A stretch of DNA of 64,000 nt from DASQFQ01 sp963811595 (GTDB lineage: Bacteria; Actinomycetota; Thermoleophilia; Solirubrobacterales; Solirubrobacteraceae): contig CAWERW010000002.1 in NCBI GenBank assembly GCA_963811595.1, positions 186,001 to 250,000 on the forward strand, written 5' to 3'. Below are positions 25,638 through 34,160 of the stretch, one piece after another. Every line of letters starts with the position of its first letter. Position 1 is the first letter of the stretch. The translations under genes and the position numbers were made by a program. Below the pieces are notes generated by a model. It was not told where the DNA came from, made no database searches, and saw only the letters and a program-made list of their open reading frames with translations.

Positions 25638-26983
25638 GAGTTGGACGCCGAGAGCAGGTAGAGGCCGAGGCACGTGAAGCACACCATCAGGACCAGCATG
25701 ACGATCTGCGAGCGGGTCGCGGCGCGCGGATCCTCGTAGAGCGCCAGCGCGCGGTCGTGGCCGAGCACGAGCGCGGCCACGTGCCCGATCACGAGCGCGC
25801 CGACCTGGACGTACCAGATCGCCGTCGCCGAGACGACGGAGTAGTCGATCCCCGCGCCGGCGCCGCCGAACAGGTCGCTGCCGTCGCCGAGCGGGTCGGA
25901 GGCGAGCCGCCACAGGTCCTGCCCGTTGTACGCGAGCAGCGAGAAGTAGTGCGCGACGACGTAGGCGGCGGCGATCGGGACGAGCGTGTGCGCGAGCTCC
26001 TGCGCGCGCTCGCCGCGCGACAGCGGCCACCGCAGGCCCTTGCGGCCCATGCCGACGATCGCGCCCCAGTAGATCGCCGCCACGCCGAGCACCGTGACCG
26101 CGAGCCCGAGGCAGAACGTGAGCTCGAGCGCGCGCGACGTGCTCGCGCCCAGCGAGCTGAAGAAGTCCTGCAGGTCCGGCGCGATCGAGTTGAACACGCT
26201 GCCCTCGCTGGCGCCGTCGAACGCGGTGATGCCGATCGCGCACACCAGCAGCGCGGCGGTGCCGCGCACGGGCGTGAGGAAGACCGCGCCCGTGATCGGC
26301 GGGCGGGCGTACAGCACGCCGTCGTGGCGGGTGAACGGCGACAGCCGCGCGAACAGCGAGAAGTAGACCCCGAACGGGTCGGCGTTGCGCGTCCACGGCT
26401 CCACGCCGTAGAGGCTCATGCCCACGAACGCGACGACGAGGTAGAGCAGCGCGAGGATCGCGAGCGTCTGCGGCTCGCGGCCGCTCGCCCAGCACAGCTC
26501 GCAGACGCCGAAGAGCAGGATCCCCGCCGCCGCGGGCCGCCGCCCCAGCCGCGGCGGGTAGGTCAGCGGCTCGGCCGGCGCCACGCGCGCGACCACGAAC
26601 CCGACCGCGCGGCCGATCGCGCGCCACGGGCTGAGCAGGCGGAAGACGTCGCCGAACACGAGCGAGGCGACCGGCACGCCCACCCACAGCAGGACGTAGA
26701 CGGCGGTCGGCGCGAGGTTGTCGAGCTCGGCGTCGGTGCCCGCGAGGCCGGCGTAGACGACCGTCGCGAACGCGACGACGCCGGTCAGCCCGAGCAGCGC
26801 GTCGACCGCGAGCGGCAGCCGGAACAGCCGGCGCTCGCGCGGCGCCTGCAGCCGCGGCTCCGCCCACGCCGCGGCGAGCGCGAGGAACGACACGACGAGC
26901 ACGGCCGCCGCCGCGGCGGCGAACACGGCCTTCGGGATCGGCAGGTCGGCGCGGCCGACGAGGCCGTGGGCGAAGAGGACCAC
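25634..26983 (-). CDS. Polytopic membrane protein of the 'fenitrothion hydrolase' annotation family
   Basis: 449 residues with about ten transmembrane helices. It starts MVLFAHGLVGRADLPIP, typical of a family widely annotated as fenitrothion hydrolase in actinobacteria; I recall this name and did not check it. No phosphotriesterase motif is visible, so the native role is unknown. Conserved-looking features are RLLSPWRAIGR, GVEPWTRNADPFGVYF and the His-rich TM region AYVVAHYFSLLAYNGQ. GTG start with TAGACT 8 nt upstream. Coupled to the 44-aa protein downstream. Confidence 0.6.
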   Translation of the reverse strand: MVLFAHGLVGRADLPIPKAVFAAAAAAVLVVSFLALAAAWAEPRLQAPRERRLFRLPLAVDALLGLTGVVAFATVVYAGLAGTDAELDNLAPTAVYVLLWVGVPVASLVFGDVFRLLSPWRAIGRAVGFVVARVAPAEPLTYPPRLGRRPAAAGILLFGVCELCWASGREPQTLAILALLYLVVAFVGMSLYGVEPWTRNADPFGVYFSLFARLSPFTRHDGVLYARPPITGAVFLTPVRGTAALLVCAIGITAFDGASEGSVFNSIAPDLQDFFSSLGASTSRALELTFCLGLAVTVLGVAAIYWGAIVGMGRKGLRWPLSRGERAQELAHTLVPIAAAYVVAHYFSLLAYNGQDLWRLASDPLGDGSDLFGGAGAGIDYSVVSATAIWYVQVGALVIGHVAALVLGHDRALALYEDPRAATRSQIVMLVLMVCFTCLGLYLLSASNS

Positions 26984-27004
26984 GCGGAGTGAGTCTAAGA
27001 ACGA

Positions 27005-27032
27005 CGACGGCCCCGCCGAGGCGGGGCCGTCG
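27005..27032 (-). terminator. Intrinsic terminator for the secreted protein gene
   Basis: A 13-bp perfect stem (CGACGGCCCCGCC with its complement), almost no loop, followed on the minus strand by TCGTTCTTAG. It sits 26 bp past the stop of the gene at 27058-27780 and before the start of the membrane-protein gene. Confidence 0.8.
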
Positions 27033-27057
27033 CACTGCAGGATTCCGCGTTAGCGGA

Positions 27058-27780
27058 CTACGAGCACTTCGCGGTCGACTCGCCCGTGGCGGTCGACTGC
27101 GGCGGCGGGGCGGGGTTCGGAGCGAACGTCAGCTTGGCGCCGAAGACGTGCTTCTTCTTCGAGCAGCCGAGCGACGTGACGAGGCTGTTCTTGCCCTTCT
27201 TGTTCGACAGCGTGCTCCTGAGGTCGACCAGAGCGGCGTACAGGCCCGGGGCGGGCTGCTGCAGGTCGGCCGGGATCGTGATCACGAGCTTCTGCTTGAA
27301 CTTGCCGCTCGCGCTGGAGATCTTGCCCTGGAGCGCCTTCGTCACCGTGCCGCCACGCTGCTCGATGTAGAAGATGACCAGGTTGTTGCCGCCGACGTAG
27401 GCGGTCACGTCGAAGACGAGCGGAGCGCGCTCCGGGCCGACGACGGCGTTCGCGAGACCGGTGCCGGCCAGCGACTTCTTGTTGCAGTTCGACTTGCCGC
27501 CGGGCTTCGAGAACTCACTCACCTTGCACTGCGTGAGGCCCTTGCCGGAGATCTTGACGTTCTTCGGGAAGTCGATCTCGATCTTGGAAGCCGTCGTGTT
27601 CGGGACGTTGTTCTTGACGAACGTCGTCACCTTCGTCGCCTTCGGCTTCTTCTTCGTGCCGGACTTCGACGGAGAAACCTTGGTCGTCGCCGAGACGTCG
27701 CCGGTCGTCTGGCCGATGGCGACAGCGGCCAGGGCCAGGGAGAGCACCGCGACGAGCGCCGCGATCAGGTACTTACGCAA
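27058..27780 (-). CDS. Secreted Lys/Ser/Thr-rich hypothetical protein
   Basis: 240 residues. A signal peptide (MRKYLIAALVAVLSLALAA) is followed by a Lys/Thr-rich linker (TKVSPSKSGTKKKPKATK) and a beta-rich domain with about four Cys that may pair. The residue use (Lys, Asn) is unusual for this GC-rich genome. The start is TTG at 27778-27780, preceded by a strong AGGAGG, rare in this window. A well-defined terminator follows. Probably an abundant surface or extracellular protein; family not identified. Confidence 0.7.
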   Translation of the reverse strand: MRKYLIAALVAVLSLALAAVAIGQTTGDVSATTKVSPSKSGTKKKPKATKVTTFVKNNVPNTTASKIEIDFPKNVKISGKGLTQCKVSEFSKPGGKSNCNKKSLAGTGLANAVVGPERAPLVFDVTAYVGGNNLVIFYIEQRGGTVTKALQGKISSASGKFKQKLVITIPADLQQPAPGLYAALVDLRSTLSNKKGKNSLVTSLGCSKKKHVFGAKLTFAPNPAPPPQSTATGESTAKCS

Positions 27781-27784
27781 AGGG

Positions 27785-27800
27785 TCTCCTCCTCAGGAGA
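27785..27800 (-). promoter_or_regulatory. Hairpin overlapping the Shine-Dalgarno of the TTG-start secreted gene
   Basis: On the minus strand TCTCCT-GAGG-AGGAGA can fold into a 6-bp stem with a 4-nt loop that pairs the AGGAGG ribosome-binding site. This is the strongest Shine-Dalgarno in the window, so tuning of translation is possible. Confidence 0.35.
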
Positions 27801-27906
27801 TGGAATGGCGGGACAGGGCGGAAGCAAGCAGCCCGAATGGGCGAGCCTATCCGCACAATGGTCTAACCCGCCACTGGCGAAAAGTTGCGGTGCTAGCGTC
27901 GCCCCG

Positions 27907-28647
27907 GTGCGCGCACCGCCGAGCGCCATCCCCGCACCGCCGTTCCCGCGCGAGCTGGAATGGGTCAACGTCGCCCCGCTGCGCATGGACAAGCAGCGCG
28001 GCCGGCCGGTGCTCGTCGAGTTCTGGGACTTCTGCCGCGTCAACTCGCTGCGCACGCTCCCGTACCTGAGCGCGTGGCATGAGCGTTACGAAGCCGACGG
28101 GCTGCGCGTGATCGGCATCCACACCGGCGGCTTCCCCCCCGCCCGCGACACCGAGGCCGTGCGCGCCGCGGTCGCGCGGCTGGGGATCGAGTACCCGGTC
28201 GTCATCGACGAGCGGCTGGAGCTGTGGGACTTCTATGGCAACGAGGGCTGGCCGGCGCGCTACCTGTGGGACCAGAGCGGGGCCCTGTTCTCGATGCACT
28301 ACGGCGAGGGCGCCTACGCGGAGACCGAGCGCGAGATCCAGGCGCTGCTCGGCGTCGAGCGCGAGCTCGTGCCGCCCGTACGCCCGGAGGACGAGGAGGG
28401 TCTGCTCCTGCCCGCGCAGACCGCCGATCAGCCGGGCGCCTACTCGGGCCCGTACGAGGCGGGCGCGGTGTGGGCGGTGCTCGAGGGCGAGGGGTCGGTG
28501 CGCGTCGACGGCCGCGAGCTGGCCGTCGCCGGACCTGGCGCGTACCCGCTCGTCGAGCACGAGCGCCACACGCAGGCCGAGCTCACGCTCGAGGTCGGCC
28601 CCGGCGTGACCTGCCACGCCACCTGCTTCACCCCTGCGCTGCCCTAA
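27907..28647 (+). CDS. TlpA/DipZ-like thioredoxin-fold protein lacking the CxxC
   Basis: 246 residues. The thioredoxin core reads PVLVEFWDFCRVNSLRTLPYL. In DipZ/TlpA-type relatives this site is usually TCINC, so both redox Cys are missing here and one Cys sits a position earlier. It continues with RVIGIHTGGF and GIEYPVVID. The C-terminal third (AGAVWAVLEGEGSVRVDG ...) looks like the beta-sandwich domain that follows the thioredoxin fold in DipZ relatives. GTG start with TAGCGT 7 nt upstream. No signal peptide is visible. A non-classical or non-redox role is likely. Confidence 0.75.
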   Translation: MRAPPSAIPAPPFPRELEWVNVAPLRMDKQRGRPVLVEFWDFCRVNSLRTLPYLSAWHERYEADGLRVIGIHTGGFPPARDTEAVRAAVARLGIEYPVVIDERLELWDFYGNEGWPARYLWDQSGALFSMHYGEGAYAETEREIQALLGVERELVPPVRPEDEEGLLLPAQTADQPGAYSGPYEAGAVWAVLEGEGSVRVDGRELAVAGPGAYPLVEHERHTQAELTLEVGPGVTCHATCFTPALP

Positions 28648-29756
28648 CGCTGCGGGCGCAGCTCGTCGTGCCCGCGGTCGCCGAGCAGGCGGATCAGCTC
28701 CGGCGGGCCGCTGTCCTCGACGCGGATCGCGGTCCCGGGCCAGTACGGCGAGCGGTTCGGCTCGGTGCTCAGGAAGTGCGGCTGATAGCACCAGCTGCCG
28801 GTGTTGACCATCTGCCCGCCGCCGGGCAGCCGCCACTCGGCGAGGTCGTCGCGCGCCCATGGGCCGGAGCGGTGCGAATGGCCCCACAGCACCCACGGCG
28901 CCTCGACCCCGAGGCGGCGCAGGACCTCGCGCATGCCGCCGAGCCCGCCGCGGCGCAGCGCCTGGCCGGAGAGGTCGCGGTCGATCGGGCCCAGGCCGAC
29001 GCGGTTGATCACCGCGACCGCGGCCGCGTAGCCCGCGCCGAGCGTCGCGGCGCGGATCGGATGCACGCGGCGGCCCTCCCCCGCGAGCGCGACCCACGCG
29101 CGCGCGGAGGCGCCCGCGCCGCCGGTCAGCGCGCCGTTCTCCGAGCGCTGGACGAGCGCGTGCATCCAGGCGTAGATCGGCGCGAGGGCGGCCTCGTAGG
29201 CGTCGGCGGTGGCGTCGTCCATGGGCAGGTGAACGACCCAGCGCGCCATCGCCCCGGCGGCGAGCCGCTCGAACGTCGGCACCGTCGTGTGGAGGTCGGA
29301 GTAGTGGCCGTGGATCGCGTACACGTCGTCGCGCAGCCAGATGCCGGGGTAGGCGACGCGCACGCGGGCCGGCGCCGCCTGCTCGGCGAGGCGCTCCGCG
29401 AGCGTGCCGGCGTCGGGCGGATCCATGATCTGCTCCAGGCCGAGGAAGCCGGGCGGCTCGGTCTGCAGGCGGCCGTCGATCCAGCCCGCGACGAGGCCGT
29501 GGTCGTGGTTGCCGCCGACCAGCACCAGCTCGCCGCCGGAGCCGAGCGCGGCGCCGAGGTCGGCGATCACCGGCCCGGCGAGCGCGGCCGCGTCGCGCTG
29601 GGCGTTCTCGCGCAGCTCGAGCCCGTCGCCGAGGATCACGAGCCGGTCGACGCCGTCGAGCGCCTCCAGCAGCGGCGCGCGCAGCTCGGGGCGCCGCAGC
29701 AGGTCCGAGCCGCGGCCGGAGCCGAGGTGGAGGTCGGAGACGACGAGCGTCCGCAT
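28644..29756 (-). CDS. Metallophosphoesterase
   Basis: 370 residues of the calcineurin-like phosphoesterase fold. The metal motifs are in order: VVSDLHLG (DxH), VILGDGLEL (GDxx), VGGNHDHG (GNHD), AIHGHY and WGHSHRSG (GHxH). It may hydrolyse nucleotides, phospholipids or pyrophosphates; substrate cannot be told. ATG at 29754-29756 with TAGTCT 7 nt upstream. Convergent with the TlpA-like gene (4 bp overlap) and divergent from the CoA-transferase. Confidence 0.85.
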   Translation of the reverse strand: MRTLVVSDLHLGSGRGSDLLRRPELRAPLLEALDGVDRLVILGDGLELRENAQRDAAALAGPVIADLGAALGSGGELVLVGGNHDHGLVAGWIDGRLQTEPPGFLGLEQIMDPPDAGTLAERLAEQAAPARVRVAYPGIWLRDDVYAIHGHYSDLHTTVPTFERLAAGAMARWVVHLPMDDATADAYEAALAPIYAWMHALVQRSENGALTGGAGASARAWVALAGEGRRVHPIRAATLGAGYAAAVAVINRVGLGPIDRDLSGQALRRGGLGGMREVLRRLGVEAPWVLWGHSHRSGPWARDDLAEWRLPGGGQMVNTGSWCYQPHFLSTEPNRSPYWPGTAIRVEDSGPPELIRLLGDRGHDELRPQR

Positions 29757-29782
29757 CCCCCGCAGACTAGGCTCCGCGCCCG

Positions 29783-30919
29783 ATGACCGCCGTTCCCGGC
29801 CCACTCGACGGCCTGCTCGTGGCGGACTTCTCGCGCGTGCTCGCGGGGCCGTTCGCCGCCATGACGCTGGGCGACCTGGGCGCCGACGTGATCAAGGTCG
29901 AGCGACCCGGCGCCGGCGACGACACGCGCGCCTGGGGGCCGCCGTGGCACGGCGAAGATTCGACCTACTACCTCGGGCTCAACCGCAACAAGCGCTCGGT
30001 CGCGCTCGACCTCGGCGACGAGGAGGACCGAGCGCTGGCGCGCGAGCTCGCCGTCCGCGCCGACGTGCTGATCGAGTCGTTCCGGCCCGGGCTGATGGCC
30101 TCGTGGGGACTCGACGGCGACAGTTTGCGCGCGGACAACCCGCGGCTCGTGTCGTGCTCGATCACCGCCTTCGGCTCGTCCGAGCGCGCGGCCGGGCTGC
30201 CGGGCTACGACCTGCTGCTGCAGGCCATGGGCGGGCTGATGAGCGTGACGGGCGAGGCCGAGGGCAAGCCCGTGAAGGTCGGCGCGGCGGTCGTCGACCT
30301 CGTGTGCGGCCTGCTCGCCGTGGCCGGCATCGAGGCGGCGCTCGTCGAGCGCGAGCGCACCGGCGCCGGCCGCCACGTCGAGATCTCGCTGCTCGACTCC
30401 GTGCTGACGTCGCTGCTCAACCAGGGCTCGGGCTGGGTGTCGGCCGGCGAGCGCCCCGCCCGCCGCGGCAACCGCCACCCGAGTATCGCGCCGTACGAGA
30501 CCTACGAGGCGGCCGACCGGCCGTTCGCCGTGGCGGCCGGCAACGACCGGCTGTTCGCGCGCCTGTGCGAGGCGGTCGGGCTCCCCGAGCTGCCGGCCGA
30601 CGAGCGCTTCGCGTCCAACACGGCGCGGGTGGCGCACATCGCCGAGCTGGGCGAGGCGCTCGAGGCCGTGTTCCGGACCGAGCCAGCCGCGCACTGGGTC
30701 GGGGTGCTGCGCGCCGCCAGCGTCCCCGTCGGCCCGATCAACGACGTCGCCGAGGCCTACGCGATGGCCGAGGAGCTCGGGCTCGAGCCGATCCTCGAGG
30801 CCGACGGCGTCCCGCTCGCGCGCCCGCCGGTCGGCACGCTGCGCCGCCGCCCGCCGCGGCTCGACGAGCACGGCGACGAGATCCGGGCGTGGCTCAGGGA
30901 CCGATCCCGGCGGCCTTGA
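29783..30919 (+). CDS. Family III CoA-transferase (CaiB/BaiF)
   Basis: 378 residues matching class-III acyl-CoA transferases. The opening is GLLVADFSRVLAGPFAAMTLGDLGADVIKVERPG, with the family motif LNRNKRSVALDL and the catalytic Asp in GYDLLLQAMGG. It moves CoA between carboxylic acids, often with racemase-like members such as AMACR nearby. The 3' end overlaps the small minus-strand secreted-protein gene by 26 bp. Confidence 0.88.
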   Translation: MTAVPGPLDGLLVADFSRVLAGPFAAMTLGDLGADVIKVERPGAGDDTRAWGPPWHGEDSTYYLGLNRNKRSVALDLGDEEDRALARELAVRADVLIESFRPGLMASWGLDGDSLRADNPRLVSCSITAFGSSERAAGLPGYDLLLQAMGGLMSVTGEAEGKPVKVGAAVVDLVCGLLAVAGIEAALVERERTGAGRHVEISLLDSVLTSLLNQGSGWVSAGERPARRGNRHPSIAPYETYEAADRPFAVAAGNDRLFARLCEAVGLPELPADERFASNTARVAHIAELGEALEAVFRTEPAAHWVGVLRAASVPVGPINDVAEAYAMAEELGLEPILEADGVPLARPPVGTLRRRPPRLDEHGDEIRAWLRDRSRRP

Positions 30920-31262
30920 GCAGCGTGCCGGGCCGGAGCGCGCGCGAGGCGGTGTACCAGCGCCCCGACCGGCGGTCGAGCAGCAGGCCGATGCGCCGGC
31001 CCTTGCGGACCGCGGGCGCGCACCGCGCGGTGGCCCGCACCCGCACGCGGCTGCCGATCGTGCCCTTGACGCGAGTGTCGACGACGTAGGTGCGGACGCC
31101 GCCCCGGCGCTCGACCAGGTGGGCGACGATCGCGCCGTCGGCGGCGAACAGGCGCTCCTGCAGGCTGTCCGAGGACCTGCCCGGGCACGCCGCCGCGGCG
31201 GGCGCGGCGGGTACGAGCAGCGCCGCCCCCGCGAGCAGCGCGGCGACGGCGAGACGGCGCAT
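30894..31262 (-). CDS. Small secreted hypothetical protein
   Basis: 122 residues with a signal peptide (MRRLAVAALLAGAALLV ... AAA cleavage near residue 24). The mature domain is basic, with Cys at the start and middle (ACPGRS, ARCAP) that could form a disulfide. No family recognised. Its start is 4 bp after the ispH stop on the same strand, so it is probably co-transcribed; a functional link to ispH is not implied. Confidence 0.6.
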   Translation of the reverse strand: MRRLAVAALLAGAALLVPAAPAAAACPGRSSDSLQERLFAADGAIVAHLVERRGGVRTYVVDTRVKGTIGSRVRVRATARCAPAVRKGRRIGLLLDRRSGRWYTASRALRPGTLLKAAGIGP

Positions 31263-31266
31263 GCGC

Positions 31267-32241
31267 CTAGGCCTCTCGGGCCGCCATCGCCTGCCGCACC
31301 GTCTTGGGCAGCATGAAGCGGACGTCCTCGCGCATGACCTCGAACTCCGAGACGTCCTCGGTGCCGCGGGCGCGGAAGAACTCGACGAGCCGCGTGACGA
31401 GCTCCTCGGGCGCGCTCGCGCCGGAGCTGATGCCGACCACGCGCTTGCCTTCGAGCCACTCGTCGAGGACCTGGCCCTCGTTGTCGATCAGGTAGGCGTC
31501 GGCGCCGTAGTCGCGCGCGACATCGACGAGGCGCTGCGAGTTCGAGGAGTTGCGCGAGCCGATGACGAGCACGAGGTCGCACTCGGCGGCCATCTGCTTG
31601 ACGGCGGCCTGGCGGTTGGTCGTGGCGTAACAGATGTCGTCCGTGCGCGGCCCGGTGATGGCCGGGAACTTCTCGCGCAGGCGGACGATGATCGCGCGCG
31701 TCTCGTCGACCGACAGCGTGGTCTGGGAGATGTAGGCGACCCGCTCGGGGTCCTCGATCTCGAGCGCGTCGACGTCGGCCTCGGTCTCGACGAGCACGAT
31801 GTGCTCGGGCGCCTCGCCCATCGTGCCCTCGACCTCCTCGTGGCCGGCGTGGCCGATCAAGACGATCGTGTAGCCCTCGGCGGCGAACTTCTTCGCCTCC
31901 ACGTGGACCTTGGTGACGAGCGGGCAGGTGGCGTCGAGCGTGAAGAGGTTGCGCTGCTTGGCGTCGGCGTGGACGGCCGGCGAGACGCCGTGGGCGGAGA
32001 AGACGGTGGTCGCGCCCTCGGGGATCGTGTCGTCGAGCTCGTCGACGAAGATCGCGCCGCGCTCGCGCAGCTGCGCGACCACGTGCTTGTTGTGGACGAT
32101 CTCCTTGCGCACGTAGACCGGCGCGCCGTAGAGCTCGAGCGCGCGCTCGACGGTCTGCACGGCGCGGTCGACGCCGGCGCAGTAGCCGCGCGGGGCGGCG
32201 AGCAGCAGCCGCTCGGGGGCGGGGGGGCTGGTGGTGGCCAT
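31267..32241 (-). CDS. ispH: 4-hydroxy-3-methylbut-2-enyl diphosphate reductase
   Basis: 324 residues; last enzyme of the MEP isoprenoid pathway, reducing HMBPP to IPP and DMAPP with a 4Fe-4S cluster. The three cluster Cys are in GYCAGV, DATCPLV and DDICYATTN. Substrate-binding His are in SAHGVSP and GHAGHEEVEG, and SxN is in RNSSNSQRL. ATG 32239-32241 is used; TACACT lies exactly 7 nt upstream, making the preceding GTG codon an unlikely start. Confidence 0.95.
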   Translation of the reverse strand: MATTSPPAPERLLLAAPRGYCAGVDRAVQTVERALELYGAPVYVRKEIVHNKHVVAQLRERGAIFVDELDDTIPEGATTVFSAHGVSPAVHADAKQRNLFTLDATCPLVTKVHVEAKKFAAEGYTIVLIGHAGHEEVEGTMGEAPEHIVLVETEADVDALEIEDPERVAYISQTTLSVDETRAIIVRLREKFPAITGPRTDDICYATTNRQAAVKQMAAECDLVLVIGSRNSSNSQRLVDVARDYGADAYLIDNEGQVLDEWLEGKRVVGISSGASAPEELVTRLVEFFRARGTEDVSEFEVMREDVRFMLPKTVRQAMAAREA

Positions 32242-32262
32242 CACGTCCAGTGTAGGCCGCGC

Positions 32263-33564
32263 TCAGCGCCGGCGGATGCGGATGACCTTCGGCCTCCCGA
32301 GCTCCCGGACGACGCGCTTCGCGCCGACTCCGCGCACCGTCACGAGGTAGCGCCCCGGGCGCAGCCGCCGGCCGTTGACCTCGAGGTCCCAGCGGGCGCG
32401 CAGGCGCCCGCGCCTGAAGTTGCCGAGCGGCACGCGGCCGACCGTGCGCAGACGGAACGCCGTGCGGCCGAGCAGCCTGCGGCGGCCGGTGATCCGCTGC
32501 ACGAACAGCCCGACGATGCTCGGCCCCGTCAGCCGTGCGGTGATGAGCCCGCCGGAGCGGATCAGCGTGGACGGGAGGAGGATGCGCTGGTACAGCGACA
32601 GGTTGCCGGTCTCCCCGAAGGCGAGCCCGCCGAGGTCGATCCCGTTCGTGTTGAGCAGCGTCTGCGTCTGGCTGTCCCACACGAACAGCCGGTCGCGCTC
32701 CTTGTGGCGCCGCACGAAACCGACGTAGCGCTCGTCGGGCGTGAACGCGGGCAGCGACTCGTCGCCCGAGTTGACGATCGCCGGCAGCGCCGTCGGCGTG
32801 CCCGCGAAGCCCGCGACCGTCGCGGGGCGGAAGACGATGTCGCCCGACCCGCCCGCGAGCGGCCGGTCGACGAGCAGCGCGATCCCCGGGTCGTCGGCGG
32901 CGACCGCCGGGTGGCTGTACGCGTGGTCGGCACGCGTAAGCGGCCCCGACGAGTTGCCGCCGAGCGGGCTGAGGATCGCCTCGGGAGTGAAGCCCGGCCG
33001 CTCCTCGCCGTAGGCGACGAAGACGCCACCGGCGCTCGGGTGCGAGGTGAAGCCGTCGTGCGCGAACGCGTACTGGGGCCGAATGCGCCCGCGCGCGTAG
33101 GGCCCGTTCGGGAAGGCGGCGAGCTGCGTGAACGTGATGTCGCTGAAGAACGAGCTGCCCTCGCGGACGAACGGCCCGCCCGTGTAGACGACGCTGCCAT
33201 CGGGCGCGATCTCGGGGTCGGCGGGCGGCCGCTCAAGGACCTCGAAGCCGTTGAAGAGGTCGGAGCTCTGGCCCGTCGAGAGATCGGTGACGATCACGCG
33301 CCGCGTGCCCGCGGTCGGGTCGAGCCGGACGTAGGTCAGGCGCCTACCGTTCGTGCTGATGCTCGGGTGGCGCTCCTCGGCGGTGGTGTTGACCCCGGCG
33401 GGCAGGGACAAGCGTGCGCCCGTCGTGGCGTTCATCACCGCGACGTCGGGGGTGGCGCCGGGCCCTGTCACCCCCACGGCGGCGAAGATGTCAGCGTGCG
33501 CGGTGCCGGGCGCGAGCAGCGCCGCGGCGACCGCGAGCCCGCCGCCGGCGCGTCTGAGCCACAT
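32263..33564 (-). CDS. Secreted TolB-like beta-propeller protein
   Basis: 433 residues: signal peptide (residues ~1-24, ending AHA), propeller-type repeats with HPSISTNGRRLTYVRLD, PEIAPDGSVVYTGGPF and PAFTPDERYVGFVRRH, then an Arg-rich beta domain (residues ~345-433) common at the C-termini of Solirubrobacterales exported proteins. No catalytic site is evident. ATG with TAGGGT 6 nt upstream, so probably leaderless, on a divergent promoter with the signal peptidase gene. Confidence 0.7.
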   Translation of the reverse strand: MWLRRAGGGLAVAAALLAPGTAHADIFAAVGVTGPGATPDVAVMNATTGARLSLPAGVNTTAEERHPSISTNGRRLTYVRLDPTAGTRRVIVTDLSTGQSSDLFNGFEVLERPPADPEIAPDGSVVYTGGPFVREGSSFFSDITFTQLAAFPNGPYARGRIRPQYAFAHDGFTSHPSAGGVFVAYGEERPGFTPEAILSPLGGNSSGPLTRADHAYSHPAVAADDPGIALLVDRPLAGGSGDIVFRPATVAGFAGTPTALPAIVNSGDESLPAFTPDERYVGFVRRHKERDRLFVWDSQTQTLLNTNGIDLGGLAFGETGNLSLYQRILLPSTLIRSGGLITARLTGPSIVGLFVQRITGRRRLLGRTAFRLRTVGRVPLGNFRRGRLRARWDLEVNGRRLRPGRYLVTVRGVGAKRVVRELGRPKVIRIRRR

Positions 33565-33605
33565 CCGGTGACCCTATCCGCAGCGCGACCCTAGGATCCA
33601 GTCGG

Positions 33606-34160
33606 ATGGGACGGGTCGCGCTGTACGGGATGTTCCTGCTGGGAGGGCTGATCGCGCTCGCGGTCCTCGCCTTCGTGCTGTTCGGCGGGCTCTACCGTGC
33701 CCCGTCGGAGAGCATGGCGCCGACGATCGCGATCGGCGACCGCTTCACGATCCTCGAGATCGGGAGCGCCGAGGTCGGCGACGTCGTGGTCTTCAACCCG
33801 CCGGAGGGCGCGAACGGCCAGCTGCAGGACATGTGCGGCGCCCCGCCGCCCGCGGGCCAGATGTGCGCGAAGCCCGCCGGTGGACGCGCCGACGTCAAGT
33901 TCGTCAAGCGCATCGTCGCGGCCGGCGGCGACAAGATCGCGACGCGCGACGGCAAGATCGTCCGCAACGGCAAGCGGGAGACGACCGAGGGCCCGCAGGC
34001 CTGCGAGGACGACGGCTGTCAGTTCCCGCGCGAGATCACCGTCCCCGCCGGCCACTTCTTCATGCTCGGCGACAACCGCGGCGCCTCCGACGACTCGCGC
34101 TTCTGGGGCCCCGTCCCCGAGGACTGGGTCATCGGGCGCTACTGGTTCGGCGTCAGCTAG
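33606..34160 (+). CDS. lepB: Signal peptidase I
   Basis: 184 residues; membrane-bound peptidase that removes Sec/Tat signal peptides. One N-terminal transmembrane helix (residues ~8-28). Box B has the catalytic Ser in PSESMAPT, box D has the catalytic Lys in FVKRIVAAGGD, and box E reads MLGDNRGASDDSRFWG. An insert with paired Cys (MCGAPPPAGQMCAK; CEDDGC) lies between boxes. TAGGAT lies 8 nt before the ATG. Convergent with the M28 peptidase (4 bp overlap). Confidence 0.92.
   Translation: MGRVALYGMFLLGGLIALAVLAFVLFGGLYRAPSESMAPTIAIGDRFTILEIGSAEVGDVVVFNPPEGANGQLQDMCGAPPPAGQMCAKPAGGRADVKFVKRIVAAGGDKIATRDGKIVRNGKRETTEGPQACEDDGCQFPREITVPAGHFFMLGDNRGASDDSRFWGPVPEDWVIGRYWFGVS

Noticed and set aside
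29636..32680. A 1014-codon minus-strand open frame
   Set aside because: Arg/Pro/His-rich composition and complete coverage by well-supported genes in other frames (CoA-transferase, secreted protein, ispH) show it is a shadow.
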